Shown here in pieces: positions 31,306-43,231 of a stretch of DNA of 64,000 nucleotides. Under the pieces are notes generated by a model. That model searched no databases, was not told the DNA's origin, and saw only the letters and a list, made by a program, of their open reading frames with translations. The translations under genes and the position numbers were made by a program. The first letter of the stretch is position 1; each line of letters starts with the position of its first letter. Source of the DNA: Ilex aquifolium (Eukaryota; Streptophyta; Magnoliopsida; Aquifoliales; Aquifoliaceae); assembly GCA_951799425.1 (NCBI GenBank), contig OX637394.1:30850001-30914000 (forward strand), written 5' to 3'.

Positions 31306-32980
31306 CCGATAAAGCCAGCCCAATCCGACTGCGGGCCTTTCTCCATTTCTTCCACTATAAATACTTAAGGCCGACTATTTGAGCCCCATTTCAGCCTTCT
31401 AAACCCTAGGCACCTTTAGAGAGAAAGAGAGGGAGAGAAGAACATCAAATATAAGGAGAGATACACCATTTTAGAAGATTAAAACCCTAGATTTCTAAGA
31501 TTTCACTTCTCTACTCATTCTCTTTTCTTCCATTCTTCACCCACTCTCACCCAAATCTTTTGAAAACCCTAGGGAGGGGGAATTAAAAGGAAAAGAAAGG
31601 AAAGCAAGAAGGTCTTGAAGTTTGGGTATTTGGCTTAAACTCTTGAGCATTGAGGTAGGGGATTTCTTCTCTTTCTCTTACATTGATGTTAGGGTTAATA
31701 AATATGTATGTTTTGATTCTTAATGATATGTATTTGCTATGGCTCCATTGTTTCTTGGTTCTTGTTCAATTGTTAACATGTTTTACACAAATCCCTCTTT
31801 TGTTTGAAAAACCCTAGTTTTCAAGAGTGATGGGTTTTCCTCTTGAACTCTTCCTTTATTCTTGATTTCAAAATCATAGTGTTTTGTGTTGAGTAATAAA
31901 ATGATATTGTTGTGATCTCTTGCATTTTTCTTGGTTGGTTATTGAAAATGTCAAATGCTCAATTTGGGAATTTTTAAGATATAATTGTAAATTGTGGAAG
32001 TTGATTTGGTATTGTATCTCTTATGAGTGTGGGATGACCATGGGTGGCCTTTGACGAGATATCGTAGAGTGGGTAGACGTGTTGCTTGCTCCGTGTGGGT
32101 TGGCATGTTTCCTACCACTCGTAGTGGGGTTAGTGCTTTGGTAAGACTAAACCGTTATTGCTCACGGGTGCCGTGTAAGAGGGTTAGTATACTAATGCCT
32201 GGGTTGGATACGTCACTGCCATTGGTGTGGCATACGCCCTTCCTAAAGGATGGATATCTTTGATAAGATTTGTGTGGGTGTGTGTGGGTTAGATATTACT
32301 CAATGTGTCGATTCATGGGGTTTGCCTTACATCATGTTTGAGATACATATACATATTGATGGATTGTGGTATTGTTGTGGAAAATGGTTTATATTTTGGA
32401 AAATGGATATGTATTGGATCTTGGTTTCTTTTACGGTTTATGTAAATTACTGTTGCTACCTAAACTTGAGATCTACTTAACTGTCCTGATTTTACCTCAA
32501 AAAAATTATATATGTTAATTGTGAAATGAGACCGACCGTTTTATATTTTTATAAACCTTGTTTGAGTTGGGAAGATTTTGCTACAGAGGTTCGTGCTCAT
32601 CCCCTACAATTAATATTTTTCAGATTTGGCTTTAGAGGAAGAGCTCGGTGTGAATGAGCCGGGCCTTGGGGAAGCTTCCTTGGAGGGGTACTTAGAACCC
32701 GAATGGGACAACTAGAGTTATAGCTTCTTTTGTACTAGACTAGGTTATTCATTTTGAACCTTGTGAAGTCTAGTTTTCTTTTGTAATTCCGTGCGCTACA
32801 TTATTGGATTTTTGAGATGTAAATGCCATGGTTGGGCATATTCTTTTGGATAATGATGTAAATATTTTATGGATGATGAATGAAGTTTAATTTATTTATG
32901 GATGATATTTAGTGCTCTCATGATGTGAATGTTTTAGAATGTAATGCCGTCCAGGGTGGTATTTGGGGTGTTACATTTGT

Positions 32981-33200
32981 ACCATCCCAGAAAGTCCTAT
33001 TATACAACTCGAGGTTCCACTTATTTTTTGGCAAGTTGAGGTCTAGGTGAACGAGGCCATATATTGTCAAACAAGTATTTGGACATGGGGCAGTTGAGAT
33101 TGAAAATCCGTCAAATGGTAACATTTTTAAAGTAAATGGCCAGAGACTCAACCATTTCATGATGGATTTGTTAGGAATGTGGATTCCATTGTCTTAATGG
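32981..33200 (+). pseudogene. Athila integrase C-terminal segment (fossil)
   Basis: Continues the integrase reading after the solo LTR: a region corresponding to LLYNSRLHLF, WTGPF, GAVEIENP and FKVNGQRL of Athila can be recognised. Broken. Confidence 0.7.
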
Positions 33201-33631
33201 AACCACATTATTCTCTTTGAATACACTTCTTCTGAAAAATATTTATAAATAGTTGTACTGATGGTTTGTTAATTTTGTAGATTAGGTTATATTGTGAATC
33301 ATGTTCCTTCCCATCACCAGTTTATACATCTGTTCCTCCTAATATTTTACTTACATATTACATTGAGGATGTGATGACTGAGCATTGATTGACTCAAAAG
33401 AAATTAAATAATTTAAATTTTATGGGTCTCATGATATTATTGGAAATTATACGAATGAAATTTGGATCAAGTTATAAGTAAGATTTAATTGTGAAACATT
33501 TGATTATTACAAATTTTATAGTGACCAAAATTTATCGAGTATGAAAAAAAATAAGAGAAAGAATGAATAAAGAAAAAGTAAGAATAAAGAATGTATAAAA
33601 TAAAGAAAAGGAAGTTAAGTGTATACATGCA

Positions 33632-33684
<53 letters not shown>

Positions 33685-33756
33685 TTATTTATAGGTGGGG
33701 GCACTAGTCCACCAAATAAGGTGCTGAGTCATCTTAAGGCACCTTGTCACCCACTT
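33201..33756. other. AT-rich spacer with (TA)n, no gene
   Basis: Non-coding. Holds a (TA)n microsatellite at about 33633-33681 and GAATAAAGAAAAAG repeats. It may be the 5' half of a degraded LTR whose 3' half is 45055-45851. Its last 5 bp, CACTT, are the target duplication of the chromovirus. Confidence 0.5.
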
Positions 33757-35942
33757 TGTGAAACCCGGGTAAATTTGAATTTTTGTGAATATGGGCAAAA
33801 TGGTCATTTGTCATCTTAATGCTTATTTGAAATACTCATACTCTAAACCTCGGATGAGGAAACGAAGTTCGCCGTTGGATTCGTATCGCGAAATCTAGTC
33901 ACCCTGTCAAATTTTGTCGAATTCCGAGATAGTCGATTTTTGCACGTCGTTCGAGGCGACTGCGTGGCGAATGACCTCACGAACGTCCCCATAAATATAT
34001 TTTATAAAATTTCCTTAAAATTAAGTTAAATTTCAAATAAAATTAATTTGAACTTAATCCGAGGTATAATGAATCGTTTCGGGACGAAAAACGGACCCGA
34101 AAGTTGAAAATATGCGGTGCGATGTGGACCACACATTTTTGCCTATAAATATCCAAAAAAAATCAGCTTTTTGGACAGAATATCAGCTGAACCTCAGCCT
34201 TGTTCAGCCGCCCAAGACCAAAGAGAAAAAAAAAAAAAAATCTTCAAACTTCCCGCTCCGATTCCGGAAGTTCCGTCGGTCGGAATCCGTCGATCCAAGA
34301 GGCAAAGTTCATCTCCTCGACGAGGGCTACGCGTACATACCAAGAACGAGGGATTTCACCGAAGATTCAAGTGGAGTCTTTGGAGAAATCAAGGATTTTG
34401 GGATTTTTCTTGGTGTTCTTGGTGTGTTCTTGAAGCCTAGTCTTCATTTCAAGCTTCAAGAGGTAGGATTCTTCCTACCTTGGATTATTCTTGTCATTAG
34501 ATGTTTATAGTTTAAGGGATTGAAATATGTATATGTGGACCCATGTTATATATATATAGATGTGGAAATGAGGAAACAAGTCTAGAAACGAACTAAATCA
34601 AATGCTAGCTTGATTTTGGTATATGGAAGTTACATGTGATTGTTCTTGTAACTTGGGGAAATTTGAGGCATGCTTTGTGATTTATAAGTTGTGCCTTGAA
34701 GGTGTTTGATAAAATGCCTTACTTGATTTATATGGTTGTTTTTCATTGAATTGAAATAACATGCTTAAGTTTTAACTTGTGGAATCATATGCTTATGATA
34801 TGATTTGTAATTGGATGTGCATGTTGAAATTGTGCATGTGTTGTTCTTGACATACTGAACATCATGTTGTATGCAATGGGACATAGCATTGCATGTGCAC
34901 GGAAGTATCTCATTACATGGGTGTGTGCATGGTTGAGGTCAACACCACACTTGGTGATTGACGGTAAGGCTTGGGAAAAGTTGGGTCGAAGACCGAACTA
35001 AGCCGCTTGGTTGCATGATAAATTGGGTTGGGATTAGCAAGAAGAGGCATGATGACCTCTCGGGTGCAAGGCCCGACGATTTGGGGAAGTGCACCCTATT
35101 GGTGTAAGAGTCCATAAAGTGTATGGGTATGGAAGACCCTTGGTGTAAGTCCATGAAATGTCCAACCCCAAGAAAGACCCTAGTTTTGAAAAATGTCATT
35201 TGATGTGAACATAAATGATGGAATGAAACACTTTGGCATTGCATCGTGTAGTGGGAGTCGGTGAAGACTCGGGTTGAAGTGCATGAGTGAGTGTCATCTC
35301 ATTTCATGGCATGATATTGTTGCATTCTAACTTAGAATGCATATCCTTATAAGGAATGATTGTTTATATGTTGCAAATGAATGTTACATGAGCATGAGCA
35401 TCTAGGGGGAGAGTAGCCTTTGTAGGATCTACTCTACTGGGCGTTGGCTCACCCTATACGGGAAACATTTCAGGTGTGGGGTTTGCACCGGTGGATGACT
35501 CACTTGGAGAGCATCAGGCATGAAGGGGGCCAACTTGTGGCCTTATTTTAAGTTTTTGTAAAAGAGTTATGAAAACTTGGTCTTTGGCATGTAATTATGT
35601 AAATTAATTGTAATAGACATTATATAGACTAATGTTAAAGTAACCTTGCATGTTTTGATATAAGTATGGATAATTGGACCCGGTGTGGCCAATGTTTACT
35701 TATAAATGGACCCGGTGAGGTCATTTTTTTATATTGGGCCTCGGATGGGTCATGTGAAGTTAAATTGCACAGGTTGGGTTTTGGGTAGAGCTCACTGTAC
35801 GAAGGATACTCTGCCCAAATTTTGTTAAGTTATGGACCCCGGTAAATGGGGTATAACAGTGTGATATCGAGTTACTTGGTATCTAAGGGTGTTCCGCGGG
35901 TTGATGGGTAATCAACGGACCCCCGGATTTTGGGGTGTCACA
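33757..35942 (+). repeat. 5' LTR of the chromovirus
   Basis: TGTGAAACCCGGGTAAATTTG to GGGGTGTCACA, 2186 bp. TATA box TATAAATAT at 34144-34152 places the transcript start near 34180. It contains neither the 78-bp module nor a CCGG palindrome array. Confidence 0.93.
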
Positions 35943-35945
35943 GCT

Positions 35946-35957
35946 TGGTATTAGAGC
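35946..35957 (+). other. Primer binding site, initiator tRNA-Met type
   Basis: TGGTATTAGAGC, one change from the usual TGGTATCAGAGC, a few bases after the 5' LTR. Confidence 0.85.
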
Positions 35958-36292
35958 CTAAGTATACGATTTACCTAGGGCTTGATGGGCATGGGTCTAG
36001 ACCATTGCATGCATTGTGCATTTCATCTTATGTGTTTAAATGCTACATGTTATGTGCTATGTGGATTATATGCATTGTAGAATTTATATGGAAAGGAGGA
36101 ACACTAGGGTTAGAAAACATAACATTGGGTTCGGAAAAGGGATGAACGAGATGGTTCAAGGGTTAAACGTCTACTAGTATGCGACACATGTTCTTCTAGG
36201 GGAGACGATGAGAGAATTCTCAACGTTTGTGTTTGATCCCTAACTTTGGGGGTACTAAATTGTTAGTCTATTGCTATCTAATGTGTATGTAG

Positions 36293-37264
36293 ATGGAAAA
36301 TAGAGGAAGAGGAAGAGGACGCGGCCGAGGCCGAGGCCGAGTCAACAGGTGGAACAACCAACCACCTCCCGCCTTTGATCACCAAGCCTTTGCAGAGGCT
36401 ATTGGTGAGGCGGCGGCGACTATTGCACAGGCTAGTGCTACAGCCGCTACCATTGCACAGACTAGTGCAAATATGGGACACGGAGGCTCGAGTAACCTCC
36501 AGAGGTTCAAAGCCCATCATCCTCCGGTTTTTCTGGGAGGGGCGGATCCAATGGTAGCCGATTGTTGGATTCGGCAAGTGGTGAAGATCTTGAGGGCTAT
36601 GGAGATCACTTCCGATGCCACCAAGATAACTCTGGCGACTTTTCAGCTGGAGGGAGAGTCCCAGCTATGGTGGGATTGGGTGAAGGACTCCAGAAATTTG
36701 GAGGCCATGACTTGGGAAGAATTCCGAGAGCTCTTTATGGGAAAATATTTCCCGGCGGCTGCTCGACACGCTAAGGCCAAGGAGTTCCTAGAATTGAAGC
36801 AGGGGACTATGAGTGTGCTAGAATACGTGGCCAAATTCACGGAGTTGGCCCGTTTTGCTGATGATTATGTGGCCTCAGACATGGCCAAGGTACGTAAGTT
36901 CGAGGATGGACTGAAGTTGTCCATTCGAGGCAAGATTGTGGGACTTCTCCTGCAAGACCTTGATTCGATGGTCAAGACTGCAATGGCTATCGAGAGAGAG
37001 GTGGAGGACGCGCGTAACATCCGGGAAGCGGGTATCAAGGACAAAAAGAAGGAGGGTCAATCCTCTTCTTCTGGTGTGGGAAAGAGGCAAAGTACTTCTG
37101 TTTCGCAAGGATCTCAAGGGCAGAGCCGCGGCTATCAAGGCCAAGGCCAGGGTCGATTTTCCCAAGACGGGGGAAACTTCAGGACCACCTTTCCGACGGG
37201 TCAGAAGACTTGCTATTTTTGTCACCAGCCGGGCCACATGAGGAAGGAGTGTCCTCAACGGTAG
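36293..37264 (+). pseudogene. Chromovirus gag region (fossil)
   Basis: Arg/Gly-rich N-terminus, then a retrotransposon gag domain (ADPMVADCWIRQVVKILRAM, LWWDWVKDS, WEEFRELFMGKYFP, YVAKFTELARF) and a CCHC knuckle CYFCHQPGHMRKEC near the end. Part of the 33757-43217 element. Confidence 0.9.
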
Positions 37265-37499
37265 GGATCCCAGAGCTATGGGACATCCCAATCCCAGTCT
37301 TCTGTGGGACAGTCGCAGACACAGTTTGTTCCTCCTTACCCCACCATGGGTCAAAAGAGCCAGTACTAGTCTCAGGGTGCTGCACAAGCGCCTACTACTT
37401 TCCGAGCGGGAACTCCGCAAGCAGGCCAGATGGACCAGGGCATGAGTAGAGGGCGGGGCCAGGGCTCACAGGCCGGGGCTTCAGGGACCCAGGGGCGTG

Positions 37500-40400
37500 T
37501 CTACGCCATTATGCCACAGACCGAGCCGGCAGATCAGTCGGTGATACAAGGTACATTTCTACTCTCTCGTTTATAGGCAAGAGTATTATTTGACTCTGAT
37601 GCATCACATTCATTCATTTCTGCATCTTGTGTGAAAGATTTGGGCTTAGAGGTTGAGACCTTAGAGGAACCATTGCATGTGAGTTCTCCCCTAGGAGCTA
37701 GGGTGAGAGTTGATCAGATATGTCGGGGTTGTGAGCTAGAGATCTCAGGGATTCTACTCACTGTGGACCTTCGAGTCATGGACATGTCGGAGTTCGATGT
37801 AATCCTGGGAATGGATTGGTTGGCGGCACACCGAGTCGTCATTGATTGTGACCGGAAACGGGTCACTGCTTACACACTGGATGGGGTTTGTTTCAGGTTT
37901 CAGGGGGATAAGCATGATGCTTTACCCCAAGCCGTGTACGACTCTAGATGGCACGGACAGTTGATAGGTTGGCTAGCAAGCCTTACCCTGGAGGACGAGG
38001 TGAGGCATGAGTTGGGTCTACCTCGGGTTGTGAGTGATTATGAGGATATTTTTCCGGATGAACTACCGGGATTACCTCCACATAGGGATGTAGACTTCAC
38101 TATAGAGTTGCATCCTGGTACATCGCCCATTTCTATGACTCCACATAGGATGGCGCCCGCTGAGTTGCAAGAACTCAAGGTCCAATTGCAGGAATTGTTG
38201 GACAGGGGGTTCATTAGATCGAGTACCTCACCTTGGGGCGCTCCGGTGTTATTTGCAAAGAAGAAGGACAAAACCCTTCGACTATGCATAGACTACCGGC
38301 AGTTGAATAGGGTTACTATCAAGAATAGGTACCCTTTGCCGAGGATTGATGGCTTGTTTGATCAGCTGAGAGGGGCACGGGTCTACTCCAAGATAGATCT
38401 CCGCACCGGTTACCATCAGTTGAGAGTTAGGGAGGCAGATATCTCTAAGACGGCGTTTCGGACGCGATATGGGCATTTTGAGTTCACAGTGATGCCATTC
38501 GGATTGACGAACGCCCCAGCGGCATTCATGGATCTCATGCATAGGGTGTTCCAACCCTACCTTGATCAGTTCGTCGTGGTTTTTGTTGACGACATCTTGA
38601 TCTACTCCAAGTCTAAGGAGGAGCATGAGGGTCACTTGAGGGTCGTTCTCCAGACCTTGAGAGACCATCAGTTGTATGCCAAGTTCAGCAAGTGTGAATT
38701 TTAGCTTACTGAGGTGAAATTTTTGGGACATGTGGTGTCGGCTTCGGGTGTATCCGTAGACCCGGAGAAGGTTGAGGTAGTCATGAATTGGGAGAGGCCG
38801 AAGTCAGTCTTCGAGATACGTAGTTTCTTGGGATTGGCAGGGTATTACAGGAGGTTTATTGAGGACTTCTCCTGACTAGCTGCACCTATGACGAGGTTGA
38901 CCCGGAAGGAGGTTAAGTTTGAGTGGAATGATTCATGTGAGAAGGCATTCCAGGAGTTGAAGAGGAGGCTTACTTCAGCTCCTATTCTGATAGTCCCAGA
39001 AAGGGGACAGAGGTACACAGTGTATTGTGATGCCTCTAAGGACGGACTTGGATGCGTCTTGATGCAGTCCGGGAGAGTGGTAGCTTATGGTTGTCGGCAG
39101 TTAAAGAACCACGAGCAGAGTTACCCCACACATGACATGGAGTTGACAACCATTGTCTTTGCCTTGAAGGCTTGGTGCCACTATTTATACGGTGAGCAGT
39201 TCGAGGTGTTTTCAGACCATAAAAGTCTGAAGTACATCTTTACACAGCGGGACCTCAATATGAGGCAACGCAGGTGGATGGAGTTTCTGGAGGACTATGA
39301 CTTCACTTTGCATTACCATCCCGGTAAGGCAAATGTGGTAGCTGACGCACTCAGCCGGAAGTCACGGGGAGTCTTGGCTAGTGTGGCTTCCCGAGAGTGG
39401 CAGATGCTCGAGACTGTGGGACAGTTCGGGCTATGTTATACGGGACAGACTCAGGTTACTTTGGGGAGTTTGGTGGCTACGCCTTCCCTACTGAGCAGGG
39501 TTGTTGAGTCCCAGAGTCAGGACACGGAGCTATTGTCCATCCGGGACCGTGTACAGGCAGGTACAGGTGACGAGGGCTAGGCCATTCACTCGGATGGTAG
39601 TCTTCGGTATCGAGGAAGGGTTGTGGTTCCTCAGTTGGCGGATCTGAGAGAGGAAATCCTTAGGGAGTTTCATTGCTCCCGTTTTGCGGTTCATCCAGGG
39701 GGCACGAAGATGTATCATGATCTTCGTCGCCAGTATTATTGGAATGGGATGAAGCGGCAGGTTGGCGATTTTGTTAGTAGATGTCTCGCGTGTCAGCAAG
39801 TGAAGGCTGAACACCAGAGACCAGCAGGGTTACTCTAGCCATTGGAGGTAGCTGAGTGGAAGTGGGAACATGTCACGATGGATTTTGTGACTTACTTGCC
39901 ACGGACATCACGGGGACATGATGTGGTATGGGTGATAGTGGACCGACTTACGAAGTCGGCACACTTTTTGGCTGTGCGGATGACCTTCACACTGGAGGAA
40001 TTCTGCAGGTTATATATACGGGAGATTGTCCGGTTGCATGGGGTACCCGTATCTATAGTATCAGATCAGGATCCCAGGTTTACGGCTTATTTTTGGGAGA
40101 GTTTCCAACGAGCCATGGGGACACAGCTGATGATGAGCACTAATTTTCATCCCCAGACGGACGGTCAGTCTGAGAGGACCATTCAGACATTAGAGGACAT
40201 GCTACGGCCATGTGTCCTAAATCTCAAGGGTAGCTGAGAAGATCATTTACCCTTGGTGGAGTTCGCCTATAACAATAGTTATCAGGCGAGCATACAGATG
40301 GCACCCTACGAGGCACTATATGGGAGGCCATGTCGATCTCCGGTTTGTTGGACAGAGGTTGGAGAGAGACCTGCTACGGGTCCGGACTTGGTTAGAGACA

Positions 40401-40735
40401 CCTCAGAGAAGGTGGGCTTGATACAGAAGCGTCTTCTCACGGCTCAGAGCCGGCAGAAGAGCAACGCCGATAGACGGCGGCGACCTCTAGAGTTTGAGGT
40501 GGGAGATCATGTCTTCTTGAAGGTTATGCCTAAAAGAGGAGTGGTCCGGTTTGGTAAGCGGGGGAAACTGTCGCCGAGATACATCGGGCCCTTCGAGGTA
40601 CTCGAGAGGGTGGGTACAGTTGCTTATTGGTTGACGTTACCACCAAATTTATCAGGTGCTCATGCGGTATTTCATGTCTCTATGCTCCAGAAGTATACTC
40701 CAGATCCGACACATTGGTGGATTGGGGTGAGTTGA
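37500..40735 (+). pseudogene. Chromovirus pol region: protease, RT, RNase H, integrase (fossil)
   Basis: Protease about 37560-37880 ([17 protein letters not shown]), RT about 38100-38880 ([51 protein letters not shown]), RNase H about 38940-39370 ([28 protein letters not shown]), and integrase about 39620-40735 with HHCC zinc finger (HPGGTKMYHDLRRQYYWNGM, CLACQQVKAEH) and catalytic core (HVTMDFVTYLP, IVSDQDPRFTAYFW, HPQTDGQSERTIQTLEDMLR). Order and motifs are those of chromoviruses. Broken. Confidence 0.92.
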
Positions 40736-40759
40736 CTGTTGATGCGAATGACACCTTCG

Positions 40760-40935
40760 AGGAGGGACCGGTGCGCATCATGGATAGCCGGGAACAGGTT
40801 TTGCGAGGCAAGACCGTGCGGCTAGTGAAGGTGTTGTGGCAGCACCGAGGAATGGAGGAGGCGACATGGGAGCGCGAGGACACCATCCGTACCCATTATC
40901 CTTTCTTATTCGAGGATGGAGGTACATTTTTATAG
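40760..40935 (+). pseudogene. Chromodomain at the integrase C-terminus (fossil)
   Basis: GPVRIMDSREQVLRGKTVRL, VKVLWQHRGMEEATWERED and IRTHYPFLFED match the Tekay/Del chromodomain, thought to steer insertion toward chromatin marks. It sits just before the PPT. Confidence 0.88.
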
Positions 40936-41016
40936 TCATTTACTATTACATGACTGTAGCATATGCATGGGCCTGCATGTATGTGTGTGTGTGAATTTCG
41001 GGGACGAAATTCTTTT

Positions 41017-41029
41017 AAGGGGAGAAGAA
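41017..41029 (+). other. Polypurine tract of the chromovirus
   Basis: AAGGGGAGAAGAA directly before the 3' LTR start TGTGAAACC. Confidence 0.9.
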
Positions 41030-43217
41030 TGTGAAACCCGAGTAAATTTGAATTTTTGTGAATAAGGGCAAAATGGTAATTTGCCATCCTAATGCTTATT
41101 TGAAATACTCATACTCTAGACCTCGGATGAGGAAACGGAGTTCGCCGTTGGATTCGTATCGTGAAATTTAGTCACCCTGTCAAATTTCGTCGAATTCCGA
41201 GATAGTCAGATTTTTACACGTCGTTCGAGGCGATTGCGTGGCGAATGGCCTTACGAACGTCCCCATAAATATATTTTATAAAATTTCCTTAAATTAAGTT
41301 AAATTTCAAATAAAATTAATTTGAACTTAATCCGAGGTCTAATGAATCGTTTCGGGACGAAAAACGGACCCGAAAGTCGAAAATATGCGGTGCGATGTGG
41401 ACCACACATTTTTGCCTATAAATATAAAAAAAAAATCAGCTTTTTGGACAGAATATCAGCTGAACCTCAGCCTTATTCAGCCGCCCAAGACCAAAGAGAA
41501 AAAAAAAAAAATTTCTTCAAGCTTCCCGCGCCGATTCCGGAAGTTCCGTCGGTCGGAATCCGTCGATCCAAGAGGTAAAGTTCATCTCCTCGACGAGGGC
41601 TACGCGTATGTACCAAGAACGAGGGATTTCACCGAAGATTCAAGTGGAGTCTTTGGAGAAATCAAGGATTTTGGGATTTTTCTTGGTGTTCTTGGTGTGT
41701 TCTTGAAGCCTAGTCTTCATTTCAAGCTTCAAGAGGTAGGATTCTTCCTACCTTGGATTATTCTTGTCATTAGATGTTGATAGTTTAAGGGATTGAAATA
41801 TGTATATGTGGACCCATGTTATATATATATAGATGTGGAAATGAGGAAACAAGTCTAGAAACGAACTAAATCAAATGCTAGCTTGATTTTGGTATATGGA
41901 AGTTACATGTGATTGTTCTTGTAACTTGGGAAAATTTGAGGCATGCTTTGTGATTTATAAGTTGTGCCTTGAAGGTGTTTGATAAAATGCCTTACTTGAT
42001 TTATATGGTTGTTTTTCATTGAATTGAAATAACATGCTTAAGTTTTAACTTGTGGAATCATATGCTTATGATATGATTTGTAATTGGATGTGCATGTTGA
42101 AATTGTGCATGTGTTGTTCTTGACATATTGAACATCATGTTGTATGCAATGGGACATAGCATTGCATGTACACGGAAGTATCTCATTACATGGGTGTGTG
42201 CATGGTTGAGGTCAACACCACACTTGGTGATTGACGGTAAGGCTTGGGAAAAGTTGGGTCGAAGACCGAACTAAGCCGCTTGGTTGCATGATAAATTGGG
42301 TTGGGATTAGCAAGAAGAGGCATGACGACCTCTCGGGTGCAAGGCCCGGCGATTTGGGGAAGTGCACCCTATTGGTGTAAGAGTCCATAAAGTGTTTGGG
42401 TATGGAAGACCCTTGGTGTAAGTCCATGAAATGTCCAACCCCAAGAAAGACCCTAGTTTTGAAAAATGTCATTTGATGTGAACATAAATGATGGAATGAA
42501 ACACTTTGGCATTGCATCGTGTAGTGGGAGTCGGTGAAGACTCGGGTTGAAGTGCATGAGTGAGTGTCATCTCATTTCATGGCATGTTATTGTTGCATTC
42601 TAACTTAGAATGCATATCCTTATAAGGAATGATTGTTTATATGTTGCAAATGAATGTTGCATGAGCATGAGCATCTAGGGGGAGAGTAGCCTTTGTAGGA
42701 TCTACTCTACTGGGCGTTGGCTCACCCTATACGGGAAACATTTCAGGTGTGGGGTTTGCACCGGTGGATGGCTCACTTGGAGAGCATCAGGCATGAAGGG
42801 GGCCAACTTGTGGCCTTATTTTAAGTTTTTGTAAAAGAGTTATGAAAACTTGGTCTTTGGCATGTAATTATGCAAATTAAATGTAATAGACATTATATAG
42901 ACTAATGTTAAAGTAACCTTGCATGTTTTGATATAAGTATGGATAATTGGACCCGGTGTGGCTAATGTTTACTTATAAATGGACCCGGTGATGTCATTTT
43001 TTTATATTGGGCCTCGGATGGGTCATGTGAAGTTAAATTGCACAGGTTGGGTTTTGGGTAGAGCTCACTGTACGAAGGAGACTCTGCCCAAATTTTGTTA
43101 AGTTATGGACCCCGGTAAATGGGGAATATAACAGTGTTATATCGAGTTACTCGGTATCTAAGGGTGTTCCGCGGGTTGATGGGTAATCAACGGACCCCCG
43201 GATTTTGGGGTGTCACA
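41030..43217 (+). repeat. 3' LTR of the chromovirus
   Basis: 2188 bp, TGTGAAACCCGAGTAAATTTG to GGGGTGTCACA, then TSD CACTT. Differences from the 5' LTR look denser in the first roughly 230 bp than in the rest. Confidence 0.93.
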
Positions 43218-43231
43218 CACTTCCTCATAAT

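Larger units (their letters stand above)
30681..32975 (+). mobile_element. TGTAACACC-family solo LTR 1 (probable chromovirus, Tekay/Del-like)
   Basis: 2295 bp, TGTAACACCCCGAATTTTC to GGGGTGTTACA, flanked by a perfect TSD TTTGT (30676-30680, 32976-32980), with Athila integrase sequence on both sides. TATA box TATAAATA at 31356-31363. Upstream of it are the conserved module (31035-31112) and the palindrome array (31194-31305). The Tekay/Del assignment rests only on length, terminal sequence and resemblance of the 3' part to the full chromovirus in this window. It is a solo LTR, with no internal region. Confidence 0.85.
33757..43217 (+). mobile_element. Tekay/Del-like chromovirus (Ty3/gypsy), full length, coding region decayed
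   Basis: 5' LTR 33757-35942, PBS 35946-35957, gag 36293-37264, pol about 37500-40735, chromodomain about 40760-40935, PPT 41017-41029, 3' LTR 41030-43217 and a perfect TSD CACTT (33752-33756, 43218-43222). All structural parts are present and in order. The coding region has about six breaks, so it is no longer competent. By eye the LTRs differ at around 2 percent, which would be under about a million years at 1.3e-8 per site per year, or older with a slower woody-plant clock. Confidence 0.93.

Noticed and set aside
32027-32263. 78-codon ORF rich in Arg, Val and Trp
   Set aside because: Lies wholly inside the TGTAACACC solo LTR, in its transcribed leader; the same sequence is non-coding in the other LTR copies.
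36293-40935. Long ORFs (323, 357 and 230 codons) as host genes
   Set aside because: All carry gag, RT, RNase H, integrase or chromodomain signatures and lie between matched LTRs.
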